NCBI RefSeq assembly: GCF_039555335.1
Contig: NC_092635.1
Location: 55,495,755 to 55,559,754 of the forward strand
Source: Amphiura filiformis
Taxonomy: Eukaryota; Echinodermata; Ophiuroidea; Amphilepidida; Amphiuridae
DNA: 64,000 nt
Reading direction: 5' to 3'
Below the pieces are notes generated by a model. That model had not been told where the DNA came from, made no database searches, and saw only the letters and a program-made list of their open reading frames with translations. The translations under genes and the position numbers were made by a program. Each line of letters opens with the position of its first letter. Position 1 is the stretch's first letter. Shown here in pieces: positions 54,381 to 64,000 of the stretch.

Positions 54381-56650
54381 ATGGCACAACAACGTAAACT
54401 TGAAGACTTCTTTGGGGGAAAGCAGAACAGGAGTGAGGAAAGGAGCAATCCTGCCGAACCAAGTGACATTTCCACAGCTGCAGGGCCCAGCAACGCGAGT
54501 ATGGATAGTGCCAGTGCTAGCGGCTTGTCTGGCGATGTTCAGCCGTGTTCATCATCGGCAAATTCCCTCAGTGATTCAGCAGCTAACGTGGCTAAGAAAC
54601 AAAGCATGCATCTAAATTTGATTCCAAATGGAAAACTGGACGCCCTTGGTTAATCTATGACATTGCCTCGCAGTCCATGTTCTGCAAATATTGCCAGGAT
54701 TTCAACAAGTTGCCATTCGGACGTGACAAATGGAATAAAACTGGATGCACTCGAGTTCGGTTAGACAGTATCACTGATCACGAAAAAACAGTTTCACACA
54801 AGGACTCTTGTTGGCCTTCAGTTGGAACGTGAGATCTCTCAACATGTGGGTGACATGTTAACAAAACCAAAGGAAATCAGCAAAAACAGCATGATGAAAG
54901 CCTTCCAGTGCCTCTACTTCTTAGCCAAAAATAACATTGCCCATACAACAAACTTCGAAAAGTTGCTTGATCTTTTGACTCAGCTTGGACTTGACATTAA
55001 AGGTAAAATTTACAGGGGAGATAATGCCACATACACATCTGAAACCTCCATACATGATTTTCTGGTCTGCCTTAGTGAAGTAGTTGAGAATGACATTCTG
55101 AAAGACTTGCGTAAAGTTGAATATTACTCGCTCATGTTTGATGAAACAACGGATGTTGCTACAATTGAACAGATGGTCATCCGTGCTCGATATGTTGATT
55201 AAAATGGCCAAGTAGTCGCAAAGTTCATGAAAATCCTAGATTGTCTGGCTGTTGATGTTGACAACCTCCGAGATGAATATGGGGAAATTGCTGATGCGAA
55301 CACTGAACTAGCATTAACTTTAAATGCTGACAAGATACACGATCTTGTTACAAAGTACATAGAGTCCAGTGAATTACCAATTGAAAATTTAGTTGGACTG
55401 GGAACTGATGGTGCTGCGGTCATGGTAGGGAAAAACAACGGGTAGTCAAAAAATCATCGATACTCAGATTTTGAAGCAAACTGAAGGTGGTCGTGACAAG
55501 ATTGTGAAAGCTGTAGGGCAACATTGTGCGGCCCACAAACTTAATCTGGCAGCCTCCAAATCTGCAACACTTTTCCTGCTATTGTAAGATTTAAGAAAAA
55601 CTTAAGCAAACTCCACGAATTTTATTCACGGAGTGCTGTCAGAACTTCTGGACTGACTGCTGTACAGCAACTTCTCACTGAAACTTTGGAGGTAGATGGC
55701 GATACTGCAATAGGGAAAGTTCAGAATCCAAGTCCTACCAGATGGCTAGCATTGGGAAAATGTGTACTGGGATTTAAAAAAATAATCCCTAGCGTCCTGA
55801 TGAGCCTAGAGAGAGCTGGTCTGTACCATATGATGAGAAAACCCAATTTTATAGCCATTTTGCTTGGTACTGTGTGATGTTCTACCCACAATTAACAGAC
55901 TTAGTTGCTTATTCCAGACACAATCAGTAGACTTTGTGCAGATATCATCAAATCAAGAAGCAACGCTGAAGGCACTGGAAAGCAAGATGGAGAAACCATC
56001 GTACAATGAAACATTCAAAGAAATGATAGGCAATTTGAAAAGCAAGGGCATCAAGATTGACATGACAGATACAGAATTGGAAGCCGAGTTACTGACCTTT
56101 GACAGAAGTATAAAGAAGCCATACATAGCAAAACATTAGTGATAGGTTCCAGCAAACAGAGGTAATGACCGCCTTTACTGTGTTTTCTGACAAATCAAGC
56201 TACGTGTCAAACCCAGAGAAAGAAGCACAAGTGAAGAAATCGGCAAGCATGTTAAGTCTTCAGTTCGGCCTAGATCCTGAAGCGGTTAATACGGAAATTG
56301 AAGATATGAAACATTATATCAACATTCTACTGCCTCCTCGTCCTCCTGGATCCAGCGAATGCAGCTATGTAGATACCCTGTTACTCCCAGCAGCTAAGGG
56401 GTTCCCAAACATGCAAAAGCTTGCAAACATTTACAAAACACTTCCCCCCCATACTGCTGACTACAAGCGGGAGTTTTCCCAAATGAAGTTAGTAAAAACT
56501 AGCACAAGGAACAGATTAAAAGAGGAAACTCTGGACTGTCTGCTGCCACTGAACATTAACGGACCCGCTCCAGACAAATTTCCATATGCTGAAGCTGTCA
56601 AATTATGGGCACAGAAGAAAGAGAGGAGATACAAAGTTGCACTTGTCTAA
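54381..56650 (+). pseudogene. hAT transposase (TTF/BED zinc finger type), broken
   Basis: The start ATG at 54381 opens MAQQRKLEDFFGG. A zinc-finger segment follows (about 54655-54815, FCKYCQDF...TGCTRV...DHEKTVSHK) after a frame change. The RNase-H-like core shows YYSLMFDETTD (first Asp, about 55137), LVGLGTDGAAVMVGKNNG (second Asp, about 55393), HCAAHKLNLAA (about 55520) and PSPTRWLAL. The dimerisation tail (56165-56650) has LPPHTADYKREFSQMKLVKT, where the usual catalytic Glu of C-E-R-x-FS is Lys. At least four stops or shifts occur (54650, 55200, 55445, 56139). The layout resembles ZNF862-like animal hAT proteins. It is not functional. Confidence 0.9.
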
Positions 56651-57690
56651 ATACAGGAATCAGGATTATACAGGTAAGTTTTCTAGATAAAAGTTAATTA
56701 TGTACTAATACACTCAACAATAATAATAATATAAAGCACTAACACTTTCATTTCATGTAGGTAGTAATTTATTTTATTAACATTCACAGAAACATGCAAA
56801 AATAAACTTTGATACAATGTTAATAGTAATACAAGTCTGAAACAAAAAAATAACAATCCCATTGTATTATACAACTATAAATTACTAACATTTTTTATTT
56901 CACACATCACATTGAATGTTCACATAATTTCTCACAATGAGTGAAAATATACCAAGGTTTGCTTCATTTGTTTTCCCAAAAAAATGAAAACACGATCGCT
57001 GTTGCTGTGCAGAATTATCATAATTTATTTGTAATGACGTAGCGGGGAATACCTTGTGGGATTCCCCTACTAGACTCCACGCACATAGCCCTAACACACC
57101 ATACAGATTCACAGAATGCTAGCATTGCTTTACTCAGCTGTTGACTGAGTCTAGTAAATCACAGGCCCGGATGAAAATTATGGGATGGCAATGCTGCTTG
57201 CCTCTTACGCAGGCATTAACAAGAAAACCTTGATTTTGAAAAGTCTAGCGTGCATGTCAACTATGAATGATTGTGTGAAAGATTAGCAGGTAACTTAGCG
57301 CAATGAGACAGCATGTTGTTTTTCTAGAATGTACGTTGTTTCCCCAAACGAAATAAAAATGAGAGAAAAATGACGAAATGGCCGGGATTTGTAAAGTGGA
57401 ACTAAATGACGATTTTGAGTGTAAGTTTTGACAAATTTACAGGATTTTTAAGAATCTATAACCCCGATAATTATTAATTCTGACAGTGATTTTTATTCAC
57501 ATTGACTGAACATATTATTGTAAGTTGCAACACTTGTAAATATTGCCCGGCGGCCGTGAGAGAACATTTGTGGTGATTGATGTATTTTGATGCACCAAAT
57601 AGCGTCATTTGAGGGTCATTTTTTCAAAAATCTCTAACATCTGAGGGGGGCACATCCCCCGGCACTTAAATTCTACTAGCTAGAACCCTG
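56651..57690. other. 3' non-coding part of the hAT element
   Basis: AT-rich, with a microsatellite near 56710. It ends in the C-rich 'ggggggcacatcccccggc' hairpin about 25 bp inside the right terminal repeat. I see no gene. Confidence 0.6.
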
Positions 57691-57929
57691 CGACCAGCCA
57701 TCAACTCTGAACTTCGATTTATCGATGAACCTGCGGATGAAGTTTTCAGTGGACAGGGTTACCGGCAGAGCCAACATCAGCCTGCAGGATACCAGTCTGC
57801 ATCCTGTCAGCCGAAGAGAATTAATGTTTTAAATTTTATTAAATATTAACTTCATATGTACCAATGTACCAGCTCAATAATATTTTATACTAACTTATTG
57901 TCAATTTTCACAACTCATATTAATGCATA

Positions 57930-58365
57930 TATAATTACTAGCATGTACTGTGTCTTTACGATCTGGGTTGAACTTAGCCATCCATTTGGCTCCGTTGGTT
58001 GCTCCTTGATCGCTGTCATCAATAATCTCGAGCTCTTCCAACATCTCCATCCAGACATTTATCAAGATTTTGTGTCATTTGCCTCTTTTAAGCTTCTGTA
58101 AGTTGCTGTTCCACCCGATCGCAAAAGCTACTCATTTCCATTAGTTCACGACTAAAATCAGCATTTGCACCTTCGTAAGATGTCTGTTGCCAAGCAGTAA
58201 ATTCATCAAGTTTCACCAATGATTCTTCACGACGATCAATGGCCTGTTTGAACTACGCGTGTGCTAATGATCTTCTTTGCATCCACTATCTGTGTATCCC
58301 AGGAAGATAACTTCTTTATGTAGCTGACTTGGGCTTCTGCAATTTTATCTTAAGTCACTGTACCC
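57930..58365 (-). pseudogene. Unrecognised coiled-coil-like remnant
   Basis: On the minus strand successive frames read KIAEAQVSYIKKLSSWDTQI, then FKQAIDRREESLVKLDEFTA, ADFSRELMEMSSFCDRVEQQ, and lastly WMEMLEELEIIDDSDQGATN. Heptad-like charge patterns suggest a coiled coil. Frame changes near 58250 and 58090 break it. The 117-bp coding repeat upstream on the same strand (58350-58705) appears to join into the first block. Family unknown. Confidence 0.4.
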
Positions 58366-58705
58366 TGTCTTCAAGACACTGCTTGATGTCACCATCATTG
58401 CCTAGTAGAGTAGAGGAAGCGTCTTCTTCAGGTGCAACACTTGGGAAAGAGATTATTGTGATGTTATTGGGAAAAAGCATGTCTGCAAGACACTGCTTGA
58501 TGTCACCATCATTGCATAGTAGAGTAGAGAAAGCGTCTTCTGCAGGTGCGACACTTGGGAAAGAGATTATTGTGATATTATTGGGAAAAAGCATATCATG
58601 TCTTCAAGACACTGCTTGATGTCACCATCATTGCGTAGTAGAGTAGAGGAAGCATCTTCTGCAGGTGGGACACTTGGGAAAGTGATCATTGTGATGTTAT
58701 ACACG
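58350..58705 (-). repeat. 117-bp coding repeat, three units
   Basis: Each unit encodes 39 residues on the minus strand with ITIISFPSVAP-x-EDA and STLL-x-NDGDIKQCLED. Units 1 and 2 are open and in frame. Unit 3 (about 58600-58705) is partly degenerate. It is a minisatellite within the coding sequence of the remnant at 57930-58365. Confidence 0.75.
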
Positions 58706-58709
58706 TGTC

Positions 58710-59210
58710 ACTTGTATGACCCACCCTATGACCCCCGGGGGTGGTGCGTCACTTGTCAAACGTGCGTCGGATTTAACTATACCATGACCCACATGTGCGT
58801 CTAAACAATGACGGACACCAGTCGACGCCCCTGATCTCAGTGGAACACCCTGTCAACAAACTCGAGTAGGCTATAGGTCAATATTAAAGTATAGGCCTAT
58901 CCCCCAATATTGTATAGGCCAGATTAAAAACTGTTATAGGGGGCCTATACCACCGTGATTTTGAGAATACATGCATGGCCTAGTTCAATGGGGCATTTGT
59001 TCCGGTCTTTATAATAAATCTTTGGCTCAGCATACATCCACCCGTGACTTTTTTTAAATGCCAGTTGATCATGTTTTTTCTTTTTTCTTATGTATGATGA
59101 TGCAATCATCGATATTTGCATATTGTTTTTAATTGAAAAAGGCAATGCATCATGCGGCATCTGCCTCGTACAGAACTTTTAATACATTACATGTTTGCAC
59201 CATGAGTCCT
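58710..59210. other. No supported gene
   Basis: Contains 'ataggcctat'-type short palindromes near 58870-58950. Otherwise unique AT-rich DNA. Confidence 0.45.
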
Positions 59211-59214
59211 GGCA

Positions 59215-60340
59215 ATAATTGAAGTGGATGGCAAAGAGGTTATCAAAAAGCCAATTCGGGCCAGAACAATAGGAGAGGTGGAAAGAGAAGCAGCCAAAAT
59301 ATGTCCAAGGATTTATCCAAAGTTTATGCCAAGGGATTTGAGGAGTTTTTTGATGAAACAGAACATGACTACGTAGAGAATGATAAAGTTCTCCTCAGAT
59401 TTGTATCTGCAGCCTCCATTCAGTCTGGATCAAAACTTCAATCTAAAGGTAGTGGGGACCAAGATGAAAGTCCAATATTAGAAGTGGCATTGACGTCTGC
59501 TGAAGAGCTGGGTCCATCATTGGTTGGTCAATCCACGTTATCGTTTGCGGGAGGAAAGCTTTCAATCAGTCGCAAAGCTCCTGTCGTCCCAGTACCTGTC
59601 ATTGATGTCGAGCTGGAAGAAAAAGCCAAGATATTTGGGAAAGACGGAAAAAAGCTTAATAAGTACCGGGTCAAGATTAATGCAGCTGCCATTGGGCTGG
59701 TAAAGGAAACCCCAAGCTTGCTCACCAATAGAGGACTTCTCTTGGAAAAGGCAAGGGAGATTGTACGTGACAGCGGATATAGTTACGCACATGAAAAAAA
59801 AAAAAAACAGGAGCAAAGCGTTTGGCCATATTAAGCAGAAGAACAGAACGTACTGTAAGGAGTCTGCAAGAGATTAGCGAATGGAAGAAATCACTGCAGA
59901 AATAGAAACTTTGGAGACTCAAATTGATTTTTTAGGAAAAGGCAAGGAAAGAGTAGCAAATTCGAATCAGTTCAGACAGGCCGCATCGTTTGAGCAACAG
60001 GCTAAGGAATTAAGGCTGAAGTTGAGGAAGCTGAAACTTGAATGCTTAACACAAAATCACCGCAAAAGGTTGAAGCACTGGAGCATTCACACTTCAGGAA
60101 ATTTATAGCCGAACATAAGAAACGATGTCTTGATGCTGAACTGGCTAAAAAAAATGTCAAAAGAAGCAAAAAACAAGAGACGGAAGTAGTATATTCCTAC
60201 TGCCCTGAACATTTTGAAGAGAGAACGGTTGCAGAGGTATGCCAGTAAAACACTCCGCATCAACAGAAAAGCTATCAACAAAACTCTGAAACAAAAACAA
60301 GGGAGGAAACCAGTCACCATAGGACCATCGACTTGGTTGT
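59215..60340 (+). pseudogene. Decayed protein gene of an unrecognised repeat-associated family
   Basis: A 177-codon frame (59301-59834) follows upstream homologous-looking sequence (IEVDGKEVIKKPIRARTIGE). It includes KIFGKDGKKLNKYRVKINAA, GLVKETPSLLTNRGLLLEKA and REIVRDSGYSY. A run of A at about 59792 breaks the frame. The protein continues with RRTERTVRSLQEISEWKKSL, then ETLETQIDFLGKGKERVANS (59881-60050) and AEHKKRCLDAELAKKNVKRS (60042-60245). Parts are rich in Lys and Glu and predict helices. No catalytic motif is recognised. It appears to be one ORF with three or four frameshifts. Confidence 0.5.
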
Positions 60341-60890
60341 AAATTTCTATGAATCCATGGCAAATCCACTACCAGAAAGCATCAACAAAAGACTCTCAAG
60401 TATCTCATCAAATGAAGCGACTTTCAATGAATCATCAGGAAGCTTTGAAAAAAAAAACCGGGTACACTTATAATTTCAATTACACTCCTCATAAACAACA
60501 GGATAAACAAAACAAGAGACCACGTAGTTGTAACATAACTTGGTTCAATCCCCCTATAGTGACATTGTAGCTACCATATCGGAAATGAATTCTTTAATCT
60601 CTTGGATATATAGCTGTATGCCCAACATTCAAATGATATTAATATCTGCCCTGCCCATAATAAATCTTTAATTGTGAAATCAATCAAACAAACTGGCAAA
60701 AATAGTAAAAATGATGGTTGCAATTGCAGAGCTATTTGGCAGTGCCCACTAGATGGCAAATGCCTCACTACTGGCATGATTTATCAATCTACTGCCACCC
60801 GTCATGACATCATGAACGAGGAAACTTATGTGGGACTGACAGAAAATACATTCAAATCATGCTATGCTGGACTGCTGGTCACATGTTAAA
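60340..60890 (+). pseudogene. Retroelement C-terminal part with GIY-YIG-like endonuclease
   Basis: The start reads SINKRLSSISSNEATFNESS and later TGYTYNFNY, NITWFNPP, SYSCMPNIQ-like words (YSCMPNIQMI) and CNCRAIWQCPLDGKCLTTGM, IYQSTATRHDIMNEETYVGL, TENTFKS. Order and motifs (iNkRLs.lS.n...F, WFNPPyS, SYsCMPN, CnCR..CPL.G.CLt, YiGlte.tFk.RY) fit the C-terminal region of a Penelope-type or related retroelement protein with a zinc-binding linker and GIY-YIG fold. The Arg normally following TFK appears to be Cys. Stops are present. Confidence 0.65.
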
Positions 60891-61514
60891 GCACTCAATT
60901 AGGCACCACACTCACCATGAGTTAGGTGAATAAACTGCATGCGGGATAAAAATCATGCAGAAAGTGGATTTCTAACTCAAAAATTATTTGTTTTAGAAAT
61001 TGAAGTAGAAAAAAGATGACAGCCAGTGTTTTAATGCATGAGAAGGAATTCAAGAAATTACGCCAGTAATAAGCTTACCAAAGTTGCACACGACATGCAG
61101 AATGAAACTAAACCAACTTTCTGATTATGTTCTTGCAATTTGCATTGCGTGACGCTAGAAAGGTAGGTTTATTCCATTTCTTTTCAGAAATCACAAACTT
61201 AGTCTCAGCCTCAAAGCTTAGCCTAGGCTTTCATCAGCCCAATTTCTCTGCCAGTGGTACTGTAAGTTATAGTCTATAACTATGTAGGGATCAATTCTTG
61301 AATATATAAATCATTCATCAGGTATGCTTTTTTAAAATATTGGACGAAACGTAACTGAGTTCAATATTTTAAGACTCATAGCAAGACCAATAAATTTGTG
61401 TATTTGGTGAAACAAATCATCCCATTTTATCATTATTATGTTTGAAGAATATTTACTTATCTTTAAAATGCATAACAAACTGTAATAAAAATGCATTAGA
61501 AATAGGGATATACC
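60890..61514. other. No supported gene
   Basis: AT-rich DNA. Short words resemble a splice acceptor (TTTCAG) but no adjacent coding frame is found. Confidence 0.45.
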
Positions 61515-61690
61515 AGTTAAAATGCATTCACCCTACGGAAGACATGATCTTAATCTCCCACACAGTGGGTGTAGATTTCAAATGGAGTCACCCATTCAGG
61601 TAACCCCATTTGAAATTCACACTCCCTGTATGGAAGATGAAGGTCATGTCCTCCATAGGGGAGTATGAATTTCAACTGAAATAGCCTCCT
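61515..61690. repeat. Inverted-repeat family A, copy 4
   Basis: A compact palindrome: 'tgatcttaatctcccacaca', then 'atttcaaatggagtcaccca', mirrored by 'ggtaaccccatttgaaattc' and 'tggaagatgaaggtcatgtc'. This is the cleanest small copy and gives the family's likely consensus. Confidence 0.75.
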
Positions 61691-62980
61691 GGAAGTTGGT
61701 ATGTCACAAATGACCCTGTGACTTTAGACGTTTTGAACTTGCATATTAACCTTTTTGAATTGAAATTTTTTTAATCAACTCTGAGGAAGATGTTGTCATT
61801 ATTTCTCATTAACAAATTATAATTTTGCTAAGAAAGCAAAAGAACATTACAGATACTATTCTCACACTCATACCTGGGACGAATATACCATATAGTGATA
61901 GGAAACATGCACACACACTATTTTGTTGGTCATCCGTGCCCCGCTTCACTTTAACAAAATAAAGACTACTATATTTCATACAAACTAAATTTAAAATCAC
62001 AAATTCTAAGCTGACATTGCACTGTGATGTGTCAAAGTAAATAAAAAATTAATTGGTTGAGTGAATATCACCAAGCATTTTATTTTAATTTGTAGACTTT
62101 CACATCAAACTTGGTAAGACTGCATGATAATTATATTGAGCAAATAAATATATCACTGCTAGCTTGATCTGTAAAAATGTAGTTTGAGCACAAAATCTTC
62201 ATACACAGGTCGTAGCACACATAACTGGACTTTCTTAACATGCTTAACAGGGAACTTCATATCCCTATATATGGTATATTCATCACAGCTCATACTGCTC
62301 TTTATCATATACAATATAGTGACAAACTGTACGATAATACAATTAAAGAAAACACGTTTTTAAATGCATGGACATTTTGATGCTCCTGTCGCAAATAAAG
62401 GCATTTCTAACAAATGGACGGAAGATCAATTTACTGCAGGACGGATCAGATTTCTTTGGATAATTTTTTGATGAGATCAGCAAATATATTAACTGATATA
62501 TACTCTGTTCAGTACCAAATTGGTGAGCTTTATTACATTTTGATTTGAAATATGATGACACAGGTCCAACTGATGCAAGTGCATATGCAGCAACAAAGGG
62601 TGTGCATGAGGTATAACATGTTATTATGTACCCTTGTGTTTACTTGTGAGTATTTAATTCACAACTTATTGGGACAGCTCAGAGCATATATCATCAAATG
62701 GAAGCAATTTTTACATGGAATGTTTAAATAAATAAAATAATACCAAATATACATAATAAAATCATTGTTAATACATTGCACATATCTCCTACCTTTACCT
62801 TCTTTCTTCCTGGCTTCAAGCATACACAATGAGGTTTCCTGCTTTAGACACTTCAAATTTGGAAGTCATTACATAGGTAGAGGTTCATATCTTTGGATAA
62901 CTGATTAAGTACTTTTACTGCATGCACATGAATCACTTTTACCCATCCATATCTGTATGTATGGTCTCCTATAACACTCC
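61690..62980. other. No supported gene
   Basis: AT-rich sequence without recognisable coding or repeat structure apart from common short words. Confidence 0.45.
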
Positions 62981-62984
62981 AAGA

Positions 62985-63200
62985 TTCCTATTGTTGCTAC
63001 CCCCAGAGGTACACTGTTGCCCAGCTTCTTTGTGGCTACTCTATAGAGAACCAGTGCAGCACCAGTTCAGTTGCAGTGTGTGTACTGTACGTGTGATTCC
63101 AATGTGTCTATTCTAGAGTACCCACACATCTACTTTGAAGTACCAATGAAGTAGCTGCATGGCAGTGTACCTCTGGGGGCAGCAGCAATAATAATCTGGT
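62985..63200. repeat. Inverted repeat, possible MITE
   Basis: 'ctacccccagaggtacactg' (about 62997) pairs with 'cagtgtacctctgggggca' (about 63163), with imperfect pairing extending 15-20 bp on each side. The loop is about 110 bp. No target duplication was identified. Confidence 0.55.
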
Positions 63201-63204
63201 AGTG

Positions 63205-64000
63205 TATGTACAATTGTAATGATATTGGAAATTCGCCATAGTGGATTATCATGCATGGGGACTGAAGCTGTGCACCTCCAGCTTTTTTGATGAAGGAAAT
63301 CATACAAAAATCTGCATCTTTTTAAATAAATCATGAATGCTGAAGATTATACATTATAGAGATAAGTGTGTGCATGATCAGCACAACACATTATATGCAT
63401 ATTGCAAAACAAGTGCACACTTACAAATGCTAATTTGCTGGAGGTACACTATAACGAATTGTCCTCTCCATGAACGACACACAAAACATGGCAGAGTCCA
63501 CATTCTCCTAGTCTAATCGCTTTGGTTTGGTCAATCTTCTTGCATCAAATATGCAAGTCCCTGAATCAAGTATGGTTGGAATGTATTGCAAATTGCACAG
63601 ATGTAAACTCCAGGGCCTAGATTTTGTCTTGGTTTGCAAGAATCAAAATCCATCATAGTTGCTGCACTTACCCTATGATACAATGATTTTGAAGTTGATT
63701 CTCGCAACCGAATCTTACCAGAATCATTATGAGAATCGATTCTGTGATTCTCGTCGAAATCTAGGCCCATAACTCTAAATGTACATGTATTATCTTTATA
63801 ATACATTATGGTTTACTGTCATTTGTATCTGACCTCCTTATTTTGTTCACAGAACAAATGCAGCTATCTGAAATCTTTCAACAATTCTTCATGCATTTCC
63901 AACTAGTGGTAGCATATGACACAGAAATGCATTGAATAATATATAACATTTCCACAGTTGTAATGACATAGAAATAGCGCCAAAAAGCAAGAAAGCCCAG
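63205..64000. other. No supported gene; short shared repeat at 63690-63765
   Basis: The stretch around 63690-63765 ('agaatcgattctgtgattct') matches, in inverted orientation, about 50830-50890. It is a dispersed short repeat. The remainder shows nothing I can name. Confidence 0.45.

Larger units (their letters stand above)
53689..57690 (+). mobile_element. 4002-bp hAT transposon, complete ends, 8-bp target duplication
   Basis: The terminal repeats CAGGGTTCTAGC and GCTAGAACCCTG are flanked by the perfect duplication CGACCAGC (53681-53688 and 57691-57698). The ends also carry a GC-rich subterminal zone with 'gggcggtaccgcccggt' near the left end. It contains one hAT transposase pseudogene (54381-56650) on the plus strand. 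The perfect target duplication suggests the insertion is not very old, yet the transposase is broken. Confidence 0.95.

Noticed and set aside
1..64000. A new multi-gene system such as a defence island or biosynthetic cluster
   Set aside because: No set of intact neighbouring genes exists here. The novelty is in the repeats and mobile elements.

Overview
The window reads as nuclear DNA of a multicellular animal, most likely a marine invertebrate. The evidence is AT-rich, gene-poor sequence, introns with animal-type splice signals, a tRNA-derived SINE, LINE tails ending in ATTATTATT, Penelope-like, hAT, PIF/Harbinger, Mutator-like and mariner transposons, and long satellites. A deuterostome such as an echinoderm or hemichordate is my guess from the repeat mix. 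It cannot be proved from this window. I see no intact host gene, no rRNA, no functional tRNA, no CRISPR array and no bacterial-style operon. Nearly everything is mobile or repetitive DNA and decayed coding remnants.

Layout. 1-1.3 kb: 3' end of a Penelope-like retroelement. 1.8-8.1 kb: short inverted-repeat elements in unique AT-rich DNA. 8.9-15.3 kb: a mosaic block in which an E3-ligase-like zinc-binding exon is repeated four times, mixed with pieces of a DDE transposase and LINE-like tails and broken by three insertions. One of these has a clean TTAA duplication and a sister copy that preserves the empty site. 15.8-19.5 kb: gene fragments, including a Penelope RT piece, a C48-like protease plus zinc finger split by a 234-bp hAT MITE, a 63-bp coding minisatellite, a Harbinger transposase end and a hAT transposase fragment. 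19.5-26.3 kb: about 55 copies of a 122-bp satellite whose first unit is the end of that hAT fragment. 26.3-27.2 kb: a 106-bp satellite. 27.2-29.1 kb: a transposon carrying a nested SINE and a recurring GGAATGATGCA motif. 29.1-32.1 kb: segmental duplications and a peptidase-like exon repeated 3-4 times. 34.2-39.4 kb: two tandem Mutator-like transposase copies, a LINE 3' end and two copies of another remnant. 40.6-48.8 kb: three DNA transposons almost end to end, the last a 5.97-kb element with about 500-bp terminal inverted repeats and an interior made of GTATCAAA-based arrays. 49-53 kb: small coding remnants and a Ty3/gypsy-like gag. 53.7-57.7 kb: a complete 4.0-kb hAT element with an 8-bp target duplication. 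57.9-60.9 kb: decayed coding regions, ending in a GIY-YIG retroelement fragment. 61-64 kb: sparse repeats.

The genes do not work together as a pathway. The coherent theme is genome turnover: transposons insert into older elements, and pieces of their reading frames or of host exons are then amplified into tandem arrays. The 122-bp satellite, the 63-bp minisatellite, the 117-bp repeat at 58.4 kb and the repeated exons at 11-15 and 30-32 kb all show coding DNA being copied in tandem. Boundaries given as exact were read from terminal repeats, target duplications or an empty paralogous site. All family names come from recognised motifs, not database searches.
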